A stretch of 64,000 bases of DNA from Lysinibacillus sp. B2A1 (lineage in GTDB: Bacteria > Bacillota > Bacilli > Bacillales_A > Planococcaceae): the NCBI GenBank assembly GCA_002973635.1, contig CP027224.1:1188501-1252500 (forward strand), given 5' to 3'. The notes under the pieces are model-generated. The model did not search any database and was not told where the DNA came from. It saw only the letters and a program-made list of their open reading frames with translations. Shown piece after piece: positions 36,761 to 50,712 of this stretch (the stretch's first letter is position 1; every line of letters starts with the position of its first letter). The position numbers and the translations under genes were made by a program.

Positions 36761-37240
36761 GTGTACAAGTACTATGGATTGGCCGCCTTTGTAATCCTTT
36801 TAGATCAATGGACTAAATGGCTAATTGTCAAAAATATGGAGTTTGGTGAACGAATTGCAGTATGGGACCCATGGCTTGGGATATTGTCTCATCGAAATAG
36901 AGGTGCAGCATGGGGAATGCTGGAAGGGCAAATGTGGTTGTTTAGCATTGTTACAATAGGCGTTATTTGTGCGATCATCTATTTTTATCATAAAGAAGCA
37001 AAGGGAAAGCCAGTCTTTCAAGTAGGCCTAATGTTTTTATTAGGTGGAGCTATCGGTAATTTTATCGACCGATTATTTAGAGGCGAAGTGGTAGATTTTG
37101 TAGATGTATTAATTCCGGTCATTAATTATGATTTCCCAATCTTTAATATTGCAGATGCAGCATTAACAATTGCAGTTGTCATTTTAATGATTGGCTTAAT
37201 TGCAGAAGATAAAAAAGAAAAGAAACAGGTGAAACAATGA
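36761..37240 (+). CDS. lspA: Lipoprotein signal peptidase II
   Basis: 159-aa inner-membrane aspartic peptidase cleaving prolipoprotein signal peptides after lipid attachment. Four membrane helices; the catalytic pair is D112 (in EVVDF) and D132 (in FNIADAA), with GGAIGNFIDR between helices. GTG 36761 is chosen because GGAGG at 36749-36753 is 7 nt upstream; ATG 36755 is only 1 nt from it. The 3' end overlaps rluD (ATGA). A possible extended -10 (TGCTATATT) lies at 36688-36696. Confidence 0.94.
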   Translation: MYKYYGLAAFVILLDQWTKWLIVKNMEFGERIAVWDPWLGILSHRNRGAAWGMLEGQMWLFSIVTIGVICAIIYFYHKEAKGKPVFQVGLMFLLGGAIGNFIDRLFRGEVVDFVDVLIPVINYDFPIFNIADAALTIAVVILMIGLIAEDKKEKKQVKQ

Positions 37241-38148
37241 CGCAAGTAGCATATACAATGGAAGAACAGCAGCAAGGAGAGCGTATTGATAAGGCACTTT
37301 CAAGTGTGCAATCAGAATGGTCGCGGACACAAATTGGAAATTGGATTGCAGAAGGCATTGTCAAAGTAAATGGCGATGCTGTTAAGGCGAAGTATAAGGT
37401 AAAAGTGGGAGATTTGGTTGAAATAGATGTTCCTGAAGCAGAGCCATTAGATGTTATTGCTGAAAACTTAGATCTTGACATTGTTTATGAAGATGCAGAT
37501 GTCCTTGTAGTGAATAAGCCTAAGGGAATGGTTGTACATCCAGCACCCGGTCATATGACGGGAACACTCGTCAATGGTTTAATGTATCATTGTAAGGATT
37601 TATCAGGCATTAATGGTATTTTGCGTCCAGGCATTGTCCACCGCATTGATAAGGATACATCAGGATTATTAATGGTTGCTAAAAATGATACAGCTCATGA
37701 ATCATTAGTCAATCAACTAGTCAATAAAACGGTAACACGTAAGTATACTGCGCTTGTTCATGGCCATATTGCGCATGATAAAGGGACAATTGATGCACCG
37801 ATTGGACGTGACCAAAAGGATCGTCAAAAGCAAGCGGTGGTAGATAAAGGCAAGCATGCTGTCACACACTTCCAAGTCGTTGATCGTTTTGGTGATTACA
37901 CATTACTTGAATGTCGTTTAGAAACAGGACGAACTCATCAAATTCGTGTGCATATGAATTATATCGGCTATCCACTTGTAGGTGACCCAAAATATGGTCC
38001 AAAAAAGACAATAGATTTTGGAGGACAAGTTTTACATGCAGGTATTTTAGGCTTCAATCATCCTACAACAGGTGAATATTTAGAGTTTGAAGCACCACTT
38101 CCTGCTGATTATAAACAATTATTAAATGATTTAAGAAATAGGCATTGA
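37237..38148 (+). CDS. rluD: 23S rRNA pseudouridine synthase, RluD family (YlyB)
   Basis: 303-aa enzyme with an N-terminal S4 RNA-binding domain (about 13-75) and a RluA/RluD catalytic domain; catalytic Asp is D138 in HRIDKDTSGLL. ECRLETGRTHQIRVHM near 225-240 is the usual second signature. Probably modifies large-subunit rRNA. The gene lies between lspA and pyrR as ylyB does in B. subtilis. The pyr promoter -35 overlaps its stop codon. Confidence 0.9.
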   Translation: MTQVAYTMEEQQQGERIDKALSSVQSEWSRTQIGNWIAEGIVKVNGDAVKAKYKVKVGDLVEIDVPEAEPLDVIAENLDLDIVYEDADVLVVNKPKGMVVHPAPGHMTGTLVNGLMYHCKDLSGINGILRPGIVHRIDKDTSGLLMVAKNDTAHESLVNQLVNKTVTRKYTALVHGHIAHDKGTIDAPIGRDQKDRQKQAVVDKGKHAVTHFQVVDRFGDYTLLECRLETGRTHQIRVHMNYIGYPLVGDPKYGPKKTIDFGGQVLHAGILGFNHPTTGEYLEFEAPLPADYKQLLNDLRNRH

Positions 38149-38173
38149 CGTTTAATAAAAGAAAGTCTATACT
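38145..38173 (+). promoter_or_regulatory. SigA promoter of the pyr operon
   Basis: TTGACG (38145-38150), spacer 17, TATACT (38168-38173): the same hexamers and spacer length as the ileS promoter. The -35 overlaps the rluD stop codon (38146-38148). Confidence 0.75.
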
Positions 38174-38214
38174 AACAAAAGTGAATGAACTACTAAACAA
38201 AATATTCACCTTTA

Positions 38215-38932
<718 letters not shown>

Positions 38933-38952
38933 CTACAAAGTGAGGAAACATC

Positions 38953-40263
38953 ATGTCAAATGCAGTATTAGATATTAAGGACAAACCAACAGCGCTTCAA
39001 CTAGTGACATTAAGTTTCCAACATATGTTTGCTATGTTCGGTTCAACTATTCTAGTGCCTCAGTTGGTTGGACTTAGCCCAGCAATTGCCCTTTTAACAA
39101 GTGGAATTGCCACACTGTTCTTCTTATTAATAACGAAATTCCAGGTGCCAGCTTATTTAGGGTCATCCTTTGCCTTTATCGCGCCGATTTTACTAGCAGC
39201 AGGTGGTTTAAATAAAGATGGTTCAAGTGTAAATCCAGGTCATGCAATGATTGGTGCAATGGCAGTTGGGATTACATATGGAATCGTATCCCTAATCATC
39301 TGGAAAAGCGGCTATAAATGGATCATGAAAATTTTACCTCCGATTGTAGTAGGACCAGTCATTATGGTAATTGGTCTTGGTTTATCAGGAACAGCGGTAA
39401 ATATGGCGATGAATGTAGATGGTAAATATAGCTTTTTACACTTCTCAGCAGCGTTAGTAACATTATTTACAGCCATTATTTTCACGATTTTCTTTAAAGG
39501 TATTTTAAGTACAATGCCAATCTTAATTGGCTTAATTGTAGGCTATATTTATTCAATGATTATTGGTATTGTTGATTACTCACCAATTGCAAAAGCAAAT
39601 TTCTTTGCAAGTCCAGATTTCTTAATACCAGGTGTTCATTATGACTTTGAAATTACAACAAAGCTACTTCTAACAATGGTACCAATCGTTATCGTGACCA
39701 TTTCAGAACATATTGGTCATCAGTTGGTTTTAGGTAAAGTTGTTAATCGAGATTACATTAAAGAACCAGGACTACATCGTTCACTGTTAGGCGATGGACT
39801 TGGTACATTCATAAGTGCATTAATTGGTGGTCCACCAAAAACAACTTACGGTGAAAATATCGGTGTTCTTGCTATCACTCGTGTATACAGTGTGTATGTC
39901 ATTGCAGGTGCAGCAGTTGTTGCCATTTTACTGTCATTTTTCGGGCAAGCAATGGCAGTAATTGCGACGATCCCAACAGCAGTACTTGGAGGCGTTTCTA
40001 TCCTGCTCTTCGGTATTATTGCTGCAAGTGGATTACGTATGCTAGTTGATAATCATATTGACTTTGGCAATAGTCGAAATTTAGTGATTGCCTCTGTTAT
40101 TCTAGTCATCGGTATTGGTGGCGCGAAGTTCGTGATTTCAGAATCATTAAGTATAGAGGGTATGGCATTGGCAGCTATTATCGGTGTTGTATTAAACGCA
40201 ATTCTCCCCGGTAAAAAAGAAGCAGAAAAACCAATACCATACAATCAAGAAACAAATTCATAG
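38953..40263 (+). CDS. pyrP: Uracil permease
   Basis: 436-aa nucleobase:cation symporter-2 family transporter with about 12-14 helices. The TALQLVTLSFQHMFAMFGST N-terminus, the SEHIGHQLVLG segment and GGPPKTTYGENIGVLAITRVYS (signature in the middle of the protein) are typical for UraA/PyrP. It imports uracil into the salvage route served by PyrR. In B. subtilis pyrP is the second gene, as here. A PyrR attenuator follows before pyrB. Confidence 0.95.
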   Translation: MSNAVLDIKDKPTALQLVTLSFQHMFAMFGSTILVPQLVGLSPAIALLTSGIATLFFLLITKFQVPAYLGSSFAFIAPILLAAGGLNKDGSSVNPGHAMIGAMAVGITYGIVSLIIWKSGYKWIMKILPPIVVGPVIMVIGLGLSGTAVNMAMNVDGKYSFLHFSAALVTLFTAIIFTIFFKGILSTMPILIGLIVGYIYSMIIGIVDYSPIAKANFFASPDFLIPGVHYDFEITTKLLLTMVPIVIVTISEHIGHQLVLGKVVNRDYIKEPGLHRSLLGDGLGTFISALIGGPPKTTYGENIGVLAITRVYSVYVIAGAAVVAILLSFFGQAMAVIATIPTAVLGGVSILLFGIIAASGLRMLVDNHIDFGNSRNLVIASVILVIGIGGAKFVISESLSIEGMALAAIIGVVLNAILPGKKEAEKPIPYNQETNS

Positions 40264-40277
40264 TAGTACCTTTTAAT

Positions 40278-40396
40278 GAATTGTCCAGAGAGGCAAAAAA
40301 AGGGAAGTTGTGAACATGCCAAAGCAGGAATCGATGCCTGCTGTAGTTTGTCACGCCTCCTTATGCCTCGTTGATGACATCAGCGGGGCTTTTTTT
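40278..40396 (+). promoter_or_regulatory. PyrR-controlled attenuator between pyrP and pyrB
   Basis: A second PyrR-binding loop, TTGTCCAGAGAGGCAAAAAA, lies at 40281-40300. The terminator pairs GCCTCGTTGATG (from 40365) with CATCAGCGGGGC (to 40389), with T7 after it. This controls the biosynthetic genes separately from pyrR-pyrP. Confidence 0.9.
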
Positions 40397-40456
40397 CAAA
40401 TGAACGTCAAGTCATACATAGACGTTCATGACACACAACCTAATGGAGGTCACATG

Positions 40457-41335
40457 ATGAAGAACTTATTATCGATGGAACATTTAACAACTGAAGAAAT
40501 TAACCACATCCTAGATCGTGCGCAAGCTTTTGAAAATGGTGAAGCATCATCGTTATCTCGCACATACAACATTGCAAACTTATTTTTTGAACCAAGTACC
40601 CGGACAAAAACAAGCTTTGAAATGGCTGAACGCAAAATTGGCTGTACAGTTATCCCATTTGATGCTGGTTTTTCAAGTGTTACAAAAGGGGAAACAATGT
40701 ACGATACAGTAAAAACATTAGAAATGATTGGATTGGATGCTGTAGTTATTCGCGCAACTGAAGATGAATACTACAATGAGCTTCTGGAAGGTATTAATGT
40801 AGCCATCATTAACGCTGGAGATGGAGCAGGGCAGCATCCATCCCAATCTTTACTTGACCTTTACACTATAAAAAAAGAATTTGGTTCATTTGAAGGGTTG
40901 AATGTAACAATCGCTGGAGATATATCTCATAGTCGTGTAGCAAAATCAAATGCAACAGCGTTACAACGCCTAGGGGCAAATGTACATTTCCTTTGTCCAG
41001 AAGAGTGGGCAGGTGATTTCAAGGCCCATCATTCATGGGATGATTTAATCGAAATAAGTGATGTCATTATGTTACTTCGTGTACAGCATGAGCGTCATAA
41101 AGTAAATAAAAGCTTCTCAAAGGAAAGCTATCATCAAGAATATGGTTTAACAATTGAACGTGAGAAACAAATGAAGGAAACGGCGATTATCATGCATCCA
41201 GCACCCGTTAACCGCGATGTAGAAATTGCTTCTGAGCTAGTAGAGTGTGAACGTTCTCGAATTTTCGAGCAAGTCCGAAATGGTGTCTATACAAGAATGG
41301 CTATTGTGGAAACAATTTTAAAGGGGAGAGAATAA
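40457..41335 (+). CDS. pyrB: Aspartate carbamoyltransferase catalytic subunit
   Basis: 292-aa enzyme joining carbamoyl phosphate and aspartate in the first committed step of UMP synthesis. The carbamoyl-phosphate motif FFEPSTRT lies at residues 43-50 and HPAPVNR near 250. No regulatory pyrI gene is present, as in Bacillus. ATG 40457 follows GGAGGT by 6 nt; ATG 40454 adds one Met, and a longer frame through the attenuator is spurious. Confidence 0.96.
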   Translation: MKNLLSMEHLTTEEINHILDRAQAFENGEASSLSRTYNIANLFFEPSTRTKTSFEMAERKIGCTVIPFDAGFSSVTKGETMYDTVKTLEMIGLDAVVIRATEDEYYNELLEGINVAIINAGDGAGQHPSQSLLDLYTIKKEFGSFEGLNVTIAGDISHSRVAKSNATALQRLGANVHFLCPEEWAGDFKAHHSWDDLIEISDVIMLLRVQHERHKVNKSFSKESYHQEYGLTIEREKQMKETAIIMHPAPVNRDVEIASELVECERSRIFEQVRNGVYTRMAIVETILKGRE

Positions 41336-41336
41336 C

Positions 41337-42614
41337 ATGACAAAGATACTTCAAAATGTACAAATGTTAAATGAGCAAGGTGAATTGCATACTGTTAATA
41401 TCGCCATGGCTGAAGGGAAAATTACAGCAATCGGACAAGACGTAACTGTTGAAGATGCTGAAATAATTGAAGGAAATGGTTTTGTTGTTGCACCGGGCTT
41501 TGTCGATGTCCACACGCATTTACGCGAGCCAGGTTTTGAGCATAAGGAAACAATTGCAACAGGTTCAGCATCAGCAGCAAAGGGCGGCTTTACAACAATT
41601 TGTGCGATGCCTAATACAAAACCAGTACCAGATTCAGTAGAAAACATGAAACTAATTAATGGGTTGATAAAGGAAAGTGCTGTTATTCGAGTACTTCCAT
41701 ATGGCTCACTCACAAAGGATATCTCCGGTGAGGTTCGTACAAATATTGAGGAATTAAAAGCACAGGGAGCAGTTGCTTTCTCTGATGATGGTGTAGGTAT
41801 TCAGCTTGCTTCAACGATGTATGAGCAGATGAAGGATGCCGCTCAGCACGATATGGTTGTGGTGGCACACTGTGAGGATAATTCATTAATTTATGATGGC
41901 GTTATGCATGAGGGTAAACGAAATAAAGAGCTTGGTCTTCCAGGGATTCCGTCCATTTGTGAATCTGTACAAATTGCCCGAGATGTTTTACTTGCAGAAG
42001 CTGCTGGTGCACGCTACCACGTTTGCCACGTATCAACAAAAGAATCTGTTCGTGCAGTACGAGATGCTAAAGCAGCAGGTATTCGTGTAACTGCTGAAGT
42101 TTGTCCACATCATTTATTACTTGAAGAAATGGATATTCCATCAGATGACGCAAACTGGAAAATGAATCCGCCATTACGAGGTGCGGATGATAAAGATTCA
42201 CTTCATGCAGCATTGCTTGATGGCACAATCGATTGTATCGCAACAGATCATGCTCCACATACAGTGGAAGAAAAATGCTGCGGCATGGTAGGGGCACCGT
42301 TTGGTATTGTAGGCTTTGAAACAGCATTTCCTCTGCTATATACACAGTTTGTAGAAACAGGGAAATGGACGTTAAAACAGTTGATTGACTGGATGACTGT
42401 AAAGGCAGCTCAAATTTTTGATTTGCCATATGGCACATTAGAAGTTGGTTCTTCGGCAGATATGATTTTAATTGATTTAAATAAAGAGCAAACAATTGAT
42501 GCAGAAGGTTTTGTATCAAAAGGACGAAACACACCATTCAATGGCTGGGCTGCAAAGGGATGGCCAGTCCTAACAATTTTTGAAGGCAATATCGTATATC
42601 AGGAGGCAGAGTAA
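41337..42614 (+). CDS. pyrC: Dihydroorotase
   Basis: 425-aa zinc amidohydrolase cyclising carbamoyl aspartate to dihydroorotate. The metal-binding HxH is H59-T-H61 in [10 protein letters not shown]. The CHVSTKES segment follows, then ATDHAPHT near 305 with the catalytic Asp. This is the long type I form found in Gram-positives. It starts 1 nt after the pyrB stop, and its TAATG junction overlaps pyrAA. Confidence 0.96.
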   Translation: MTKILQNVQMLNEQGELHTVNIAMAEGKITAIGQDVTVEDAEIIEGNGFVVAPGFVDVHTHLREPGFEHKETIATGSASAAKGGFTTICAMPNTKPVPDSVENMKLINGLIKESAVIRVLPYGSLTKDISGEVRTNIEELKAQGAVAFSDDGVGIQLASTMYEQMKDAAQHDMVVVAHCEDNSLIYDGVMHEGKRNKELGLPGIPSICESVQIARDVLLAEAAGARYHVCHVSTKESVRAVRDAKAAGIRVTAEVCPHHLLLEEMDIPSDDANWKMNPPLRGADDKDSLHAALLDGTIDCIATDHAPHTVEEKCCGMVGAPFGIVGFETAFPLLYTQFVETGKWTLKQLIDWMTVKAAQIFDLPYGTLEVGSSADMILIDLNKEQTIDAEGFVSKGRNTPFNGWAAKGWPVLTIFEGNIVYQEAE

Positions 42615-43714
42615 TGAAAAAACGTTTACTTATTTTAGAAGATGGCACAGTATTTACAGGTACAGCATTCGGTAGTGAGCGAGCTTCACAAGGTGAGGTA
42701 GTTTTCACAACAGGTATGACAGGTTATCAGGAAACTATTTCAGATCCTTCTTTCTACGGACAAATTGTAACATTAACATATCCTTTAATTGGTAATTACG
42801 GCATCAACCGTGATGATTTTGAATCGATTACACCTGCTATTCGTGGGTTTGTTGTTCGTGAATTAGCCAAAACCCCTTCAAACTTCCGCTGTGATTTAAC
42901 GGTAGATGACTATTTAACATCAAAGGATATCCCAGGCATCGAGGGTATTGATACACGAAAATTAACACGCATCATTCGTAGTAAAGGATCGGTAAAAGCA
43001 ATTTTAACTGCTGCTGATGAGGAAGTGAATGTGGATGAGATCGTAGCAAAATTACAAGCGACACCTGCGATTACACACCATGTTCGTGAAGTTTCACCAA
43101 AGGCTGCTTATCCGTCACCAGGACGTGGCAAACGTGTTGTGTTAATTGACTTTGGTATGAAGCATGGTATTCTTCGTGAATTAAACAAACGTGATTGTGA
43201 TGTGTTAGTTGTACCTTATAACACATCAGCAGAGGAAATTTTAGCATGGCATCCAGATGGAATTATGCTATCAAACGGTCCAGGTAACCCGGAAGATGTG
43301 CAGGAAGGTATCGAAACAGTTCGCAATTTAATTGGTAAAGTACCAATGTTCGGTATTTGCTTAGGTCACCAAATCTTCTCACTTGCTTGTGGTGCTCGAA
43401 GCTTTAAATTACCGTTTGGACACCGTGGAGGAAACCATCCTGTAAAGGATTTACGCACAGGCCGTACAGATTTAACATCACAAAACCACGGTTACGCAAT
43501 TGACATTGAATCATTAAAAGAAACAGATTTAGAATTAACACATATCGCATTAAATGATGGTACTTGTGAAGGTGTACGTCACAAGAAGTATCCAATTTTC
43601 ACAGTGCAGTATCATCCAGAAGCATCACCAGGTCCAGAAGATTCAAACCACTTATTTGATGAGTTTATCGAAATGATGGAAGTAGAAGCAGGGAAGGGGA
43701 AACAACATGCCTAA
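42614..43714 (+). CDS. pyrAA: Carbamoyl phosphate synthase small subunit (pyrimidine-specific)
   Basis: 366-aa glutamine amidotransferase subunit supplying ammonia to PyrAB. The N-terminal CPSase small-chain domain is followed by a class I amidotransferase domain with nucleophile Cys in FGICLGHQ near 241 and the His-Glu pair in YHPEASPG near 333. It overlaps pyrC by 1 nt and pyrAB by 8 nt, as expected for subunits made in equal amounts. Being in the PyrR-controlled operon marks it as the pyrimidine isoenzyme (carA-type). Confidence 0.96.
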   Translation: MKKRLLILEDGTVFTGTAFGSERASQGEVVFTTGMTGYQETISDPSFYGQIVTLTYPLIGNYGINRDDFESITPAIRGFVVRELAKTPSNFRCDLTVDDYLTSKDIPGIEGIDTRKLTRIIRSKGSVKAILTAADEEVNVDEIVAKLQATPAITHHVREVSPKAAYPSPGRGKRVVLIDFGMKHGILRELNKRDCDVLVVPYNTSAEEILAWHPDGIMLSNGPGNPEDVQEGIETVRNLIGKVPMFGICLGHQIFSLACGARSFKLPFGHRGGNHPVKDLRTGRTDLTSQNHGYAIDIESLKETDLELTHIALNDGTCEGVRHKKYPIFTVQYHPEASPGPEDSNHLFDEFIEMMEVEAGKGKQHA

Positions 43715-46700
43715 ACGTACAGATATTGAAACTATTTTAGTAATCGGATCAGGTCCAATCGTGATCGGACAAGCAGCAGAATTTGACTATGCAGGAACAC
43801 AAGCTTGTCTATCTTTAAAAGAGGAAGGCTATCGCGTTATTTTAATTAACTCAAACCCTGCAACAATTATGACAGATACAGAAATTGCTGACAAAGTTTA
43901 TATTGAGCCAATCACACTTGAATTTGTATCACGTATTTTGCGCAAAGAACGTCCAGATGCCATCCTACCAACTCTTGGTGGACAAACTGGCTTAAATATG
44001 GCAATTGAATTAGACAAATCAGGAATTTTAGATGAGCTTAGTATTGAGATTCTTGGGACAAAATTAGAAGCCATCCATAAAGCAGAAGACCGTGATTTAT
44101 TCCGTAATTTAATGTATGAGCTAGGTGCTCCAGTGCCTGAATCAGATATTATCCATAACTTAGATGAAGCGAAAAACTTTGTTGCAAAGATCGGTTATCC
44201 AGTAATCGTTCGCCCTGCGTTTACACTAGGTGGTACAGGCGGCGGTATTTGCTACAATGATCAAGATTTAGAGGAAACTGTGACATCTGGTCTTAAATAT
44301 TCTCCAGTTACACAATGCTTACTAGAAAAATCAATCGCTGGCTATAAAGAGATTGAATATGAAGTAATGCGTGATGCGGCTGACAATGCCATTGTAGTAT
44401 GTAATATGGAAAATGTTGACCCAGTAGGTATTCATACAGGAGATTCTATCGTAGTTGCACCAACACAAACGCTGTCAGATCGTGAAAATCAAATGCTACG
44501 TAATATTTCTCTAGATATTATCCGTGCACTAAAAATTGAAGGTGGCTGTAACGTTCAATTAGCTCTTGATCCATATAGCTTTAATTACTACGTAATCGAG
44601 GTTAACCCTCGTGTATCACGTTCATCTGCGTTAGCATCAAAAGCAACAGGCTACCCAATTGCCAAGCTAGCAGCGAAAATTGCAGTTGGCTTAACATTAG
44701 ATGAAATTAAAAACCCTGTCACAGGTTCTACGTATGCTTGCTTTGAGCCAGCACTCGATTATATTGTGGCAAAAATCCCACGCTGGCCATTCGATAAATT
44801 CGAATCAGCAAAACGTAATCTTGGTACACAAATGAAAGCAACTGGTGAAGTTATGGCACTAGGGCGAACATTTGAGGAAGCGATGCTTAAAGCGGTTCGT
44901 TCACTTGAAACAGGTCAAGTACACTTAGAGCTAAAGCATGCCGAGGAAAACTCCGATTCTTGGATTGAAAAACGTATCCGCAAAGCGGGAGACGAGCGTC
45001 TATTCTTCATCGGTGAAGCATTACGTCGTGGCGTAACAATTGAGCAAATTCATGAGTGGTCTGCTATTGACTTATTCTTCTTAAATAAGTTCAAAAACAT
45101 TGTGGATATGGAGCAAACACTTGCTGACAATAAAAACGATAAAGACGTATTACGTACAGCAAAACGTCTAGGCTTTGCAGATAAGAAAATTGCAGAGCTT
45201 TGGGAAACTACACCTGAGGAAGTATATGCATATCGTAAAGAACATGGCATTATCCCAGTTTATAAAATGGTTGATACATGTGCAGCGGAGTTTGAATCTG
45301 AAACACCTTACTTCTATGGCACATATGAGGAAGAAAACGAATCTATTAAATCCGACAAGCCGTCAGTTGTGGTACTTGGCTCTGGTCCAATCCGTATTGG
45401 TCAAGGGGTAGAATTTGACTACGCGACAGTACACTCAGTATGGGCAATTCAGGAAGCAGGCTATGAGGCAATTATTATTAACTCTAATCCAGAGACTGTA
45501 TCCACGGACTTCTCGATTTCAGATAAATTATACTTCGAGCCATTAACAATCGAAGATGTGATGCACATTATTGACCTAGAGCAGCCAATTGGTGTGGTTG
45601 TACAATTCGGTGGACAAACAGCCATTAATCTTGCGGATAAACTAGCGGCAAATGGTGTGAAAATCTTAGGTACAACACTTGAAGATATTGACCGAGCAGA
45701 AAATAGAGATAAATTCGAGCAGGCATTACATGAAATAGATATTCCACAGCCACAAGGTGAAACAGCTATCTCAACTGAGGAAGCCCTTGCTATCGGTGAG
45801 CGCCTTGGATTCCCAGTGTTAGTTCGCCCTTCATATGTATTAGGTGGACGTGCGATGGAAATCGTCTACAATGAAGAGGAGCTACAACACTATATGGAAA
45901 ATGCTGTTGAAGCATCTCCAGACCATCCAGTATTAGTTGACCGTTATTTAACAGGTCAAGAAATTGAAGTAGATGCAATTTGTGACGGTGAAAATGTATT
46001 AATCCCAGGTATTATGGAACATATTGAGCGTGCAGGCGTTCACTCTGGTGACTCTATCTCTGTATATCCACCACAAAAATTAACACAGGCACAAAAGGAT
46101 ACATTAGTGGACTATACAACTCGACTTGCAAAAGGTCTTGGCATCATCGGCTTAATGAACATTCAGTATGTTATTTCACAAGGAGAAGTATTTGTTATCG
46201 AGGTGAACCCACGTTCTTCTCGTACAGTACCATTCTTAAGTAAAATTACTAATATCCCTATGGCTAATATTGCGACAAAAGCAATCCTAGGTAAGTCAAT
46301 AATTGAACAAGGTTATCCAACAGGCTTAGCAACTGAGCAAAAAGGCGTATTTGTAAAAGTACCAGTATTCTCCTTTGCTAAATTACGTCGTGTCGACATT
46401 ACATTAGGACCTGAAATGAAATCAACAGGTGAAGTAATGGGGAAAGATGCAACATTAGAAAAAGCCCTTTACAAAGGCTTAGTTGCAGCAGGAATGGAAA
46501 TTCGCACAGAAGGTACAGTATTATTTACTGTATCTGATAAAGATAAAGAGGAAGCGATTGCCCTTGCAAAACGTTTCTCAACAGTAGGCTATCGTATTGT
46601 GGCTACAGAAGGTACTGCTAAAGCATTTGAAGCAGCAGGTGTTCGCACAGATATCGTTGGAAAAATCGGTGCAAAAGGTCAAACATTAATCGATTTAATT

Positions 46701-46904
46701 CAAAATGGTGAAGCACAACTTGTAGTGAATACACTTACAAAAGGCAAGCAACCAGCTCGTGATGGTTTCCGAATCCGTCGTGAATCTGTCGAAAACGGTG
46801 TCCCGTGTTTAACATCATTAGATACAGCAGAAGCAATGCTACGTGTTATTGAATCAATGACATTTACAGCAGAACAAATGCCAAAAGCGGAGGTAGTACA
46901 CTAA
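43707..46904 (+). CDS. pyrAB: Carbamoyl phosphate synthase large subunit (pyrimidine-specific)
   Basis: 1065-aa subunit with two homologous ATP-grasp halves: carboxyphosphate domain (about 1-400), oligomerization domain, carbamoyl phosphate domain (about 550-930) and a C-terminal MGS-like allosteric domain (about 935-1065). Each half opens with a related motif ([19 protein letters not shown] and [18 protein letters not shown]). FTLGGTGGG and [10 protein letters not shown] are the ATP loops. The allosteric domain probably binds UMP and PRPP. Confidence 0.97.
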   Translation: MPKRTDIETILVIGSGPIVIGQAAEFDYAGTQACLSLKEEGYRVILINSNPATIMTDTEIADKVYIEPITLEFVSRILRKERPDAILPTLGGQTGLNMAIELDKSGILDELSIEILGTKLEAIHKAEDRDLFRNLMYELGAPVPESDIIHNLDEAKNFVAKIGYPVIVRPAFTLGGTGGGICYNDQDLEETVTSGLKYSPVTQCLLEKSIAGYKEIEYEVMRDAADNAIVVCNMENVDPVGIHTGDSIVVAPTQTLSDRENQMLRNISLDIIRALKIEGGCNVQLALDPYSFNYYVIEVNPRVSRSSALASKATGYPIAKLAAKIAVGLTLDEIKNPVTGSTYACFEPALDYIVAKIPRWPFDKFESAKRNLGTQMKATGEVMALGRTFEEAMLKAVRSLETGQVHLELKHAEENSDSWIEKRIRKAGDERLFFIGEALRRGVTIEQIHEWSAIDLFFLNKFKNIVDMEQTLADNKNDKDVLRTAKRLGFADKKIAELWETTPEEVYAYRKEHGIIPVYKMVDTCAAEFESETPYFYGTYEEENESIKSDKPSVVVLGSGPIRIGQGVEFDYATVHSVWAIQEAGYEAIIINSNPETVSTDFSISDKLYFEPLTIEDVMHIIDLEQPIGVVVQFGGQTAINLADKLAANGVKILGTTLEDIDRAENRDKFEQALHEIDIPQPQGETAISTEEALAIGERLGFPVLVRPSYVLGGRAMEIVYNEEELQHYMENAVEASPDHPVLVDRYLTGQEIEVDAICDGENVLIPGIMEHIERAGVHSGDSISVYPPQKLTQAQKDTLVDYTTRLAKGLGIIGLMNIQYVISQGEVFVIEVNPRSSRTVPFLSKITNIPMANIATKAILGKSIIEQGYPTGLATEQKGVFVKVPVFSFAKLRRVDITLGPEMKSTGEVMGKDATLEKALYKGLVAAGMEIRTEGTVLFTVSDKDKEEAIALAKRFSTVGYRIVATEGTAKAFEAAGVRTDIVGKIGAKGQTLIDLIQNGEAQLVVNTLTKGKQPARDGFRIRRESVENGVPCLTSLDTAEAMLRVIESMTFTAEQMPKAEVVH

Positions 46905-46905
46905 T

Positions 46906-48586
<1,681 letters not shown>

Positions 48587-48587
<1 letters not shown>

Positions 48588-49291
48588 TGAATACCAAACC
48601 TATTCTAGCACTAGATTTTCCTGGAGAAAAAGAAGTATTTGATTTTCTAAAACAGTTCAATGAGTCTCTTTTCGTGAAAATTGGTATGGAATTATATATG
48701 CAAGAAGGGCCAGATATTGTCCGTAAAGTAAAGGATTTAGGCCATGATATTTTCCTTGATTTAAAATTACATGATATCCCGAATACAGTTGGCTCTGCCA
48801 TGAAGGGCCTAGCAAAATTAGGGGTAGATTTAGTCAATGTCCATGCGGCAGGAGGACGTCCAATGATGGAGGCAGCACTGGAAGGGTTGGAAGCAGGAAC
48901 ACCTGCAGGAAAGAATCGTCCTTCATTAATTGCTGTTACACAATTAACATCAACAACTGAGGATCAAATGCAAGTGGAGCAAAGAATTGCCCTATCTTTA
49001 AAGGAGTCTGTCTTGCACTATGCAAGTCTCACAAAACAGGCTGGTTTACAAGGTGTTGTTTGCTCCGTTCACGAGGCTAAAGCGATAGCAGAGGTATGCG
49101 GAGATGATTTTCTACGTGTGACGCCAGGTATTCGTTTAGCAGGAGGCGATGCACACGATCAAAAGCGTATTGCCACACCGGACGGAGCAAAACGTGATGG
49201 CTCTTCACTAATTGTCGTTGGACGTGCCGTAACAGGTGCAGAAGATCCAGTAGCAGCATATAAAATTGTAAGTGAATTATGGGAGGCATAA
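48587..49291 (+). CDS. pyrF: Orotidine 5'-phosphate decarboxylase
   Basis: 234-aa TIM-barrel enzyme forming UMP from OMP. The catalytic Lys/Asp signature is FLDLKLHDIPNTV near residue 58-70; the phosphate-binding region is TPGIRLAGGD near 180. ATG 48587 has GAAGGAG about 10 nt upstream; a TTG one codon earlier is less likely. It overlaps pyrD by 1 nt. Confidence 0.96.
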
Positions 49292-49293
49292 AT

Positions 49294-49923
49294 ATGACAT
49301 TACAAAATGAAATCGCACACGCAATGTTAAAAGTAGGAGCAGTGGAACTCAATCCTACAGAGCTATTTACATGGGCATCAGGCATTCAATCGCCAATTTA
49401 CTGCGATACACGTCTGACAATCTCAGATCCTGTTATTCGTAAACAATTAGCAAACGGCTTAGCATCACTGATCAAGGAAAACTTTGGTGCAACAGAAATC
49501 GTTGCAGGTACAGCAACAGCAGGTATTCCCCATGCTGCTTGGGTAAGTGATATTCTAGATTTACCAATGGTTTATGTACGTTCTAAGGCAAAAGAGCACG
49601 GACGTGGCAATCAAATCGAAGGAAAATACGCAGCGGGTCAAAAAGTAGTGGTAGTAGAAGATATCGTTTCTACAGGTGGTTCATCTATTACAGCGGTAGA
49701 AGCTTTGCGGGCAGCAGGGTGTGAGGTGCTAGGCGTTGTTTGTGTCTACACTTATAATCTTCCACGTGCTGAACAAGCATTCGATCAAGCTAACATTCAA
49801 TATGTATCATTAACAAACTTTGATTATTTAATAGAAGCAGCTAATGAATCAGGTGCTATTCAAGAAGCGGATATCCCATTCCTTAAGGAGTGGCATGAAA
49901 AATTAAAGGCTGGAGCGCTTTAA
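49294..49923 (+). CDS. pyrE: Orotate phosphoribosyltransferase
   Basis: 209-aa enzyme joining orotate and PRPP to OMP. The PRPP motif VVVVEDIVSTGGSS lies at about residues 112-125 and FTWASGIQSPIYCDTR near the N-terminus is typical. ATG 49294 follows GGGAGG by 7 nt; ATG 49279, overlapping pyrF, has no ribosome site. It is the last gene of the operon and is followed by a terminator. Confidence 0.96.
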   Translation: MTLQNEIAHAMLKVGAVELNPTELFTWASGIQSPIYCDTRLTISDPVIRKQLANGLASLIKENFGATEIVAGTATAGIPHAAWVSDILDLPMVYVRSKAKEHGRGNQIEGKYAAGQKVVVVEDIVSTGGSSITAVEALRAAGCEVLGVVCVYTYNLPRAEQAFDQANIQYVSLTNFDYLIEAANESGAIQEADIPFLKEWHEKLKAGAL

Positions 49924-49952
49924 TCTTAAATCTATATATCAAAGAAATTCTT

Positions 49953-49990
49953 AAAAACGACTATCGATATTTTTATCGATAGTCGTTTTT
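49953..49990 (+). terminator. Rho-independent terminator of the pyr operon
   Basis: A perfect 17-bp stem (49953-49969 with 49974-49990) closes on TTTT and is flanked by A and T runs, so it can act on both strands. Confidence 0.88.
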
Positions 49991-50712
49991 TTACTAAATC
50001 AGCAGAAATGATATTTATAATTAGCCAAATAAAAATAAGAAGAAGTATGTAACAGTGCACGGTTTACTTGCTTAAAGCAAATTATTTTTCTGCTGTAATA
50101 TAATTCACTTCTATTTATTAATGTGTTAATAGAAAAAATTATTTACAAAAATTGAAAACAGAAAAACTGAAAATATAGCAATTCGTCAAAATAACTAAAA
50201 TAATAGGAAATACCAATTAAATGTAGATTATGTAAGAGAAAGTAATAAAATATTATATTATTTTTTATTATATTTAAATAATAAAAAATGATACTTTATG
50301 CAGACGAAGTAACAAATGAACAAATATTCATTTGATAGAAATAAAAATATTTTAACGGAAATTGGAATAGTTGTATGGTTTATTTTGTATATAAGGTAAT
50401 AAGAATTTAAAAAAATCACTTGATTTACGGTGTTATTTCTAGATAAAATAGCATTACGCTCAATTATCAGAATATTACATCAGTTGTATTTTTGATTGCT
50501 ATTATTTTGTTTGGTAATGAATCTAGTAATATATAACAGAGTATTTGGACTTCGAAATTAGTGTTTTTTTGTCGAAAAATGATATTGAAATAGATTTTTA
50601 ATCTGTTGGATGAATATTTATTTAGAGATTATATGCAAGATATTTATAAACTGTACTACATAAATTAATTATTATTTTAAGTAAAAAAATAAGATAAAAG
50701 GTGTGATAATAG
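49991..50712. other. AT-rich gene-free stretch before the app-type operon
   Basis: About 720 nt, very AT-rich, with no ORF that has a ribosome site and no repeat copy. The only motif noted is a CodY-box-like sequence at 50462-50476. The promoter of the following operon must lie here, but no clear hexamer pair stands out from the AT background. Confidence 0.6.
50462..50476 (+). promoter_or_regulatory. CodY-box-like sequence upstream of the app-type operon
   Basis: AATTATCAGAATATT matches the CodY consensus AATTTTCWGAAAATT at 13 of 15 positions. It lies about 240 nt before the first transporter gene. CodY commonly represses peptide transport genes. The surrounding AT richness makes chance matches fairly likely. 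Confidence 0.35.

Noticed and set aside
40310..40456. N-terminal extension of pyrB through the attenuator
   Set aside because: The extension covers the PyrR-controlled terminator and has no counterpart in aspartate carbamoyltransferases.
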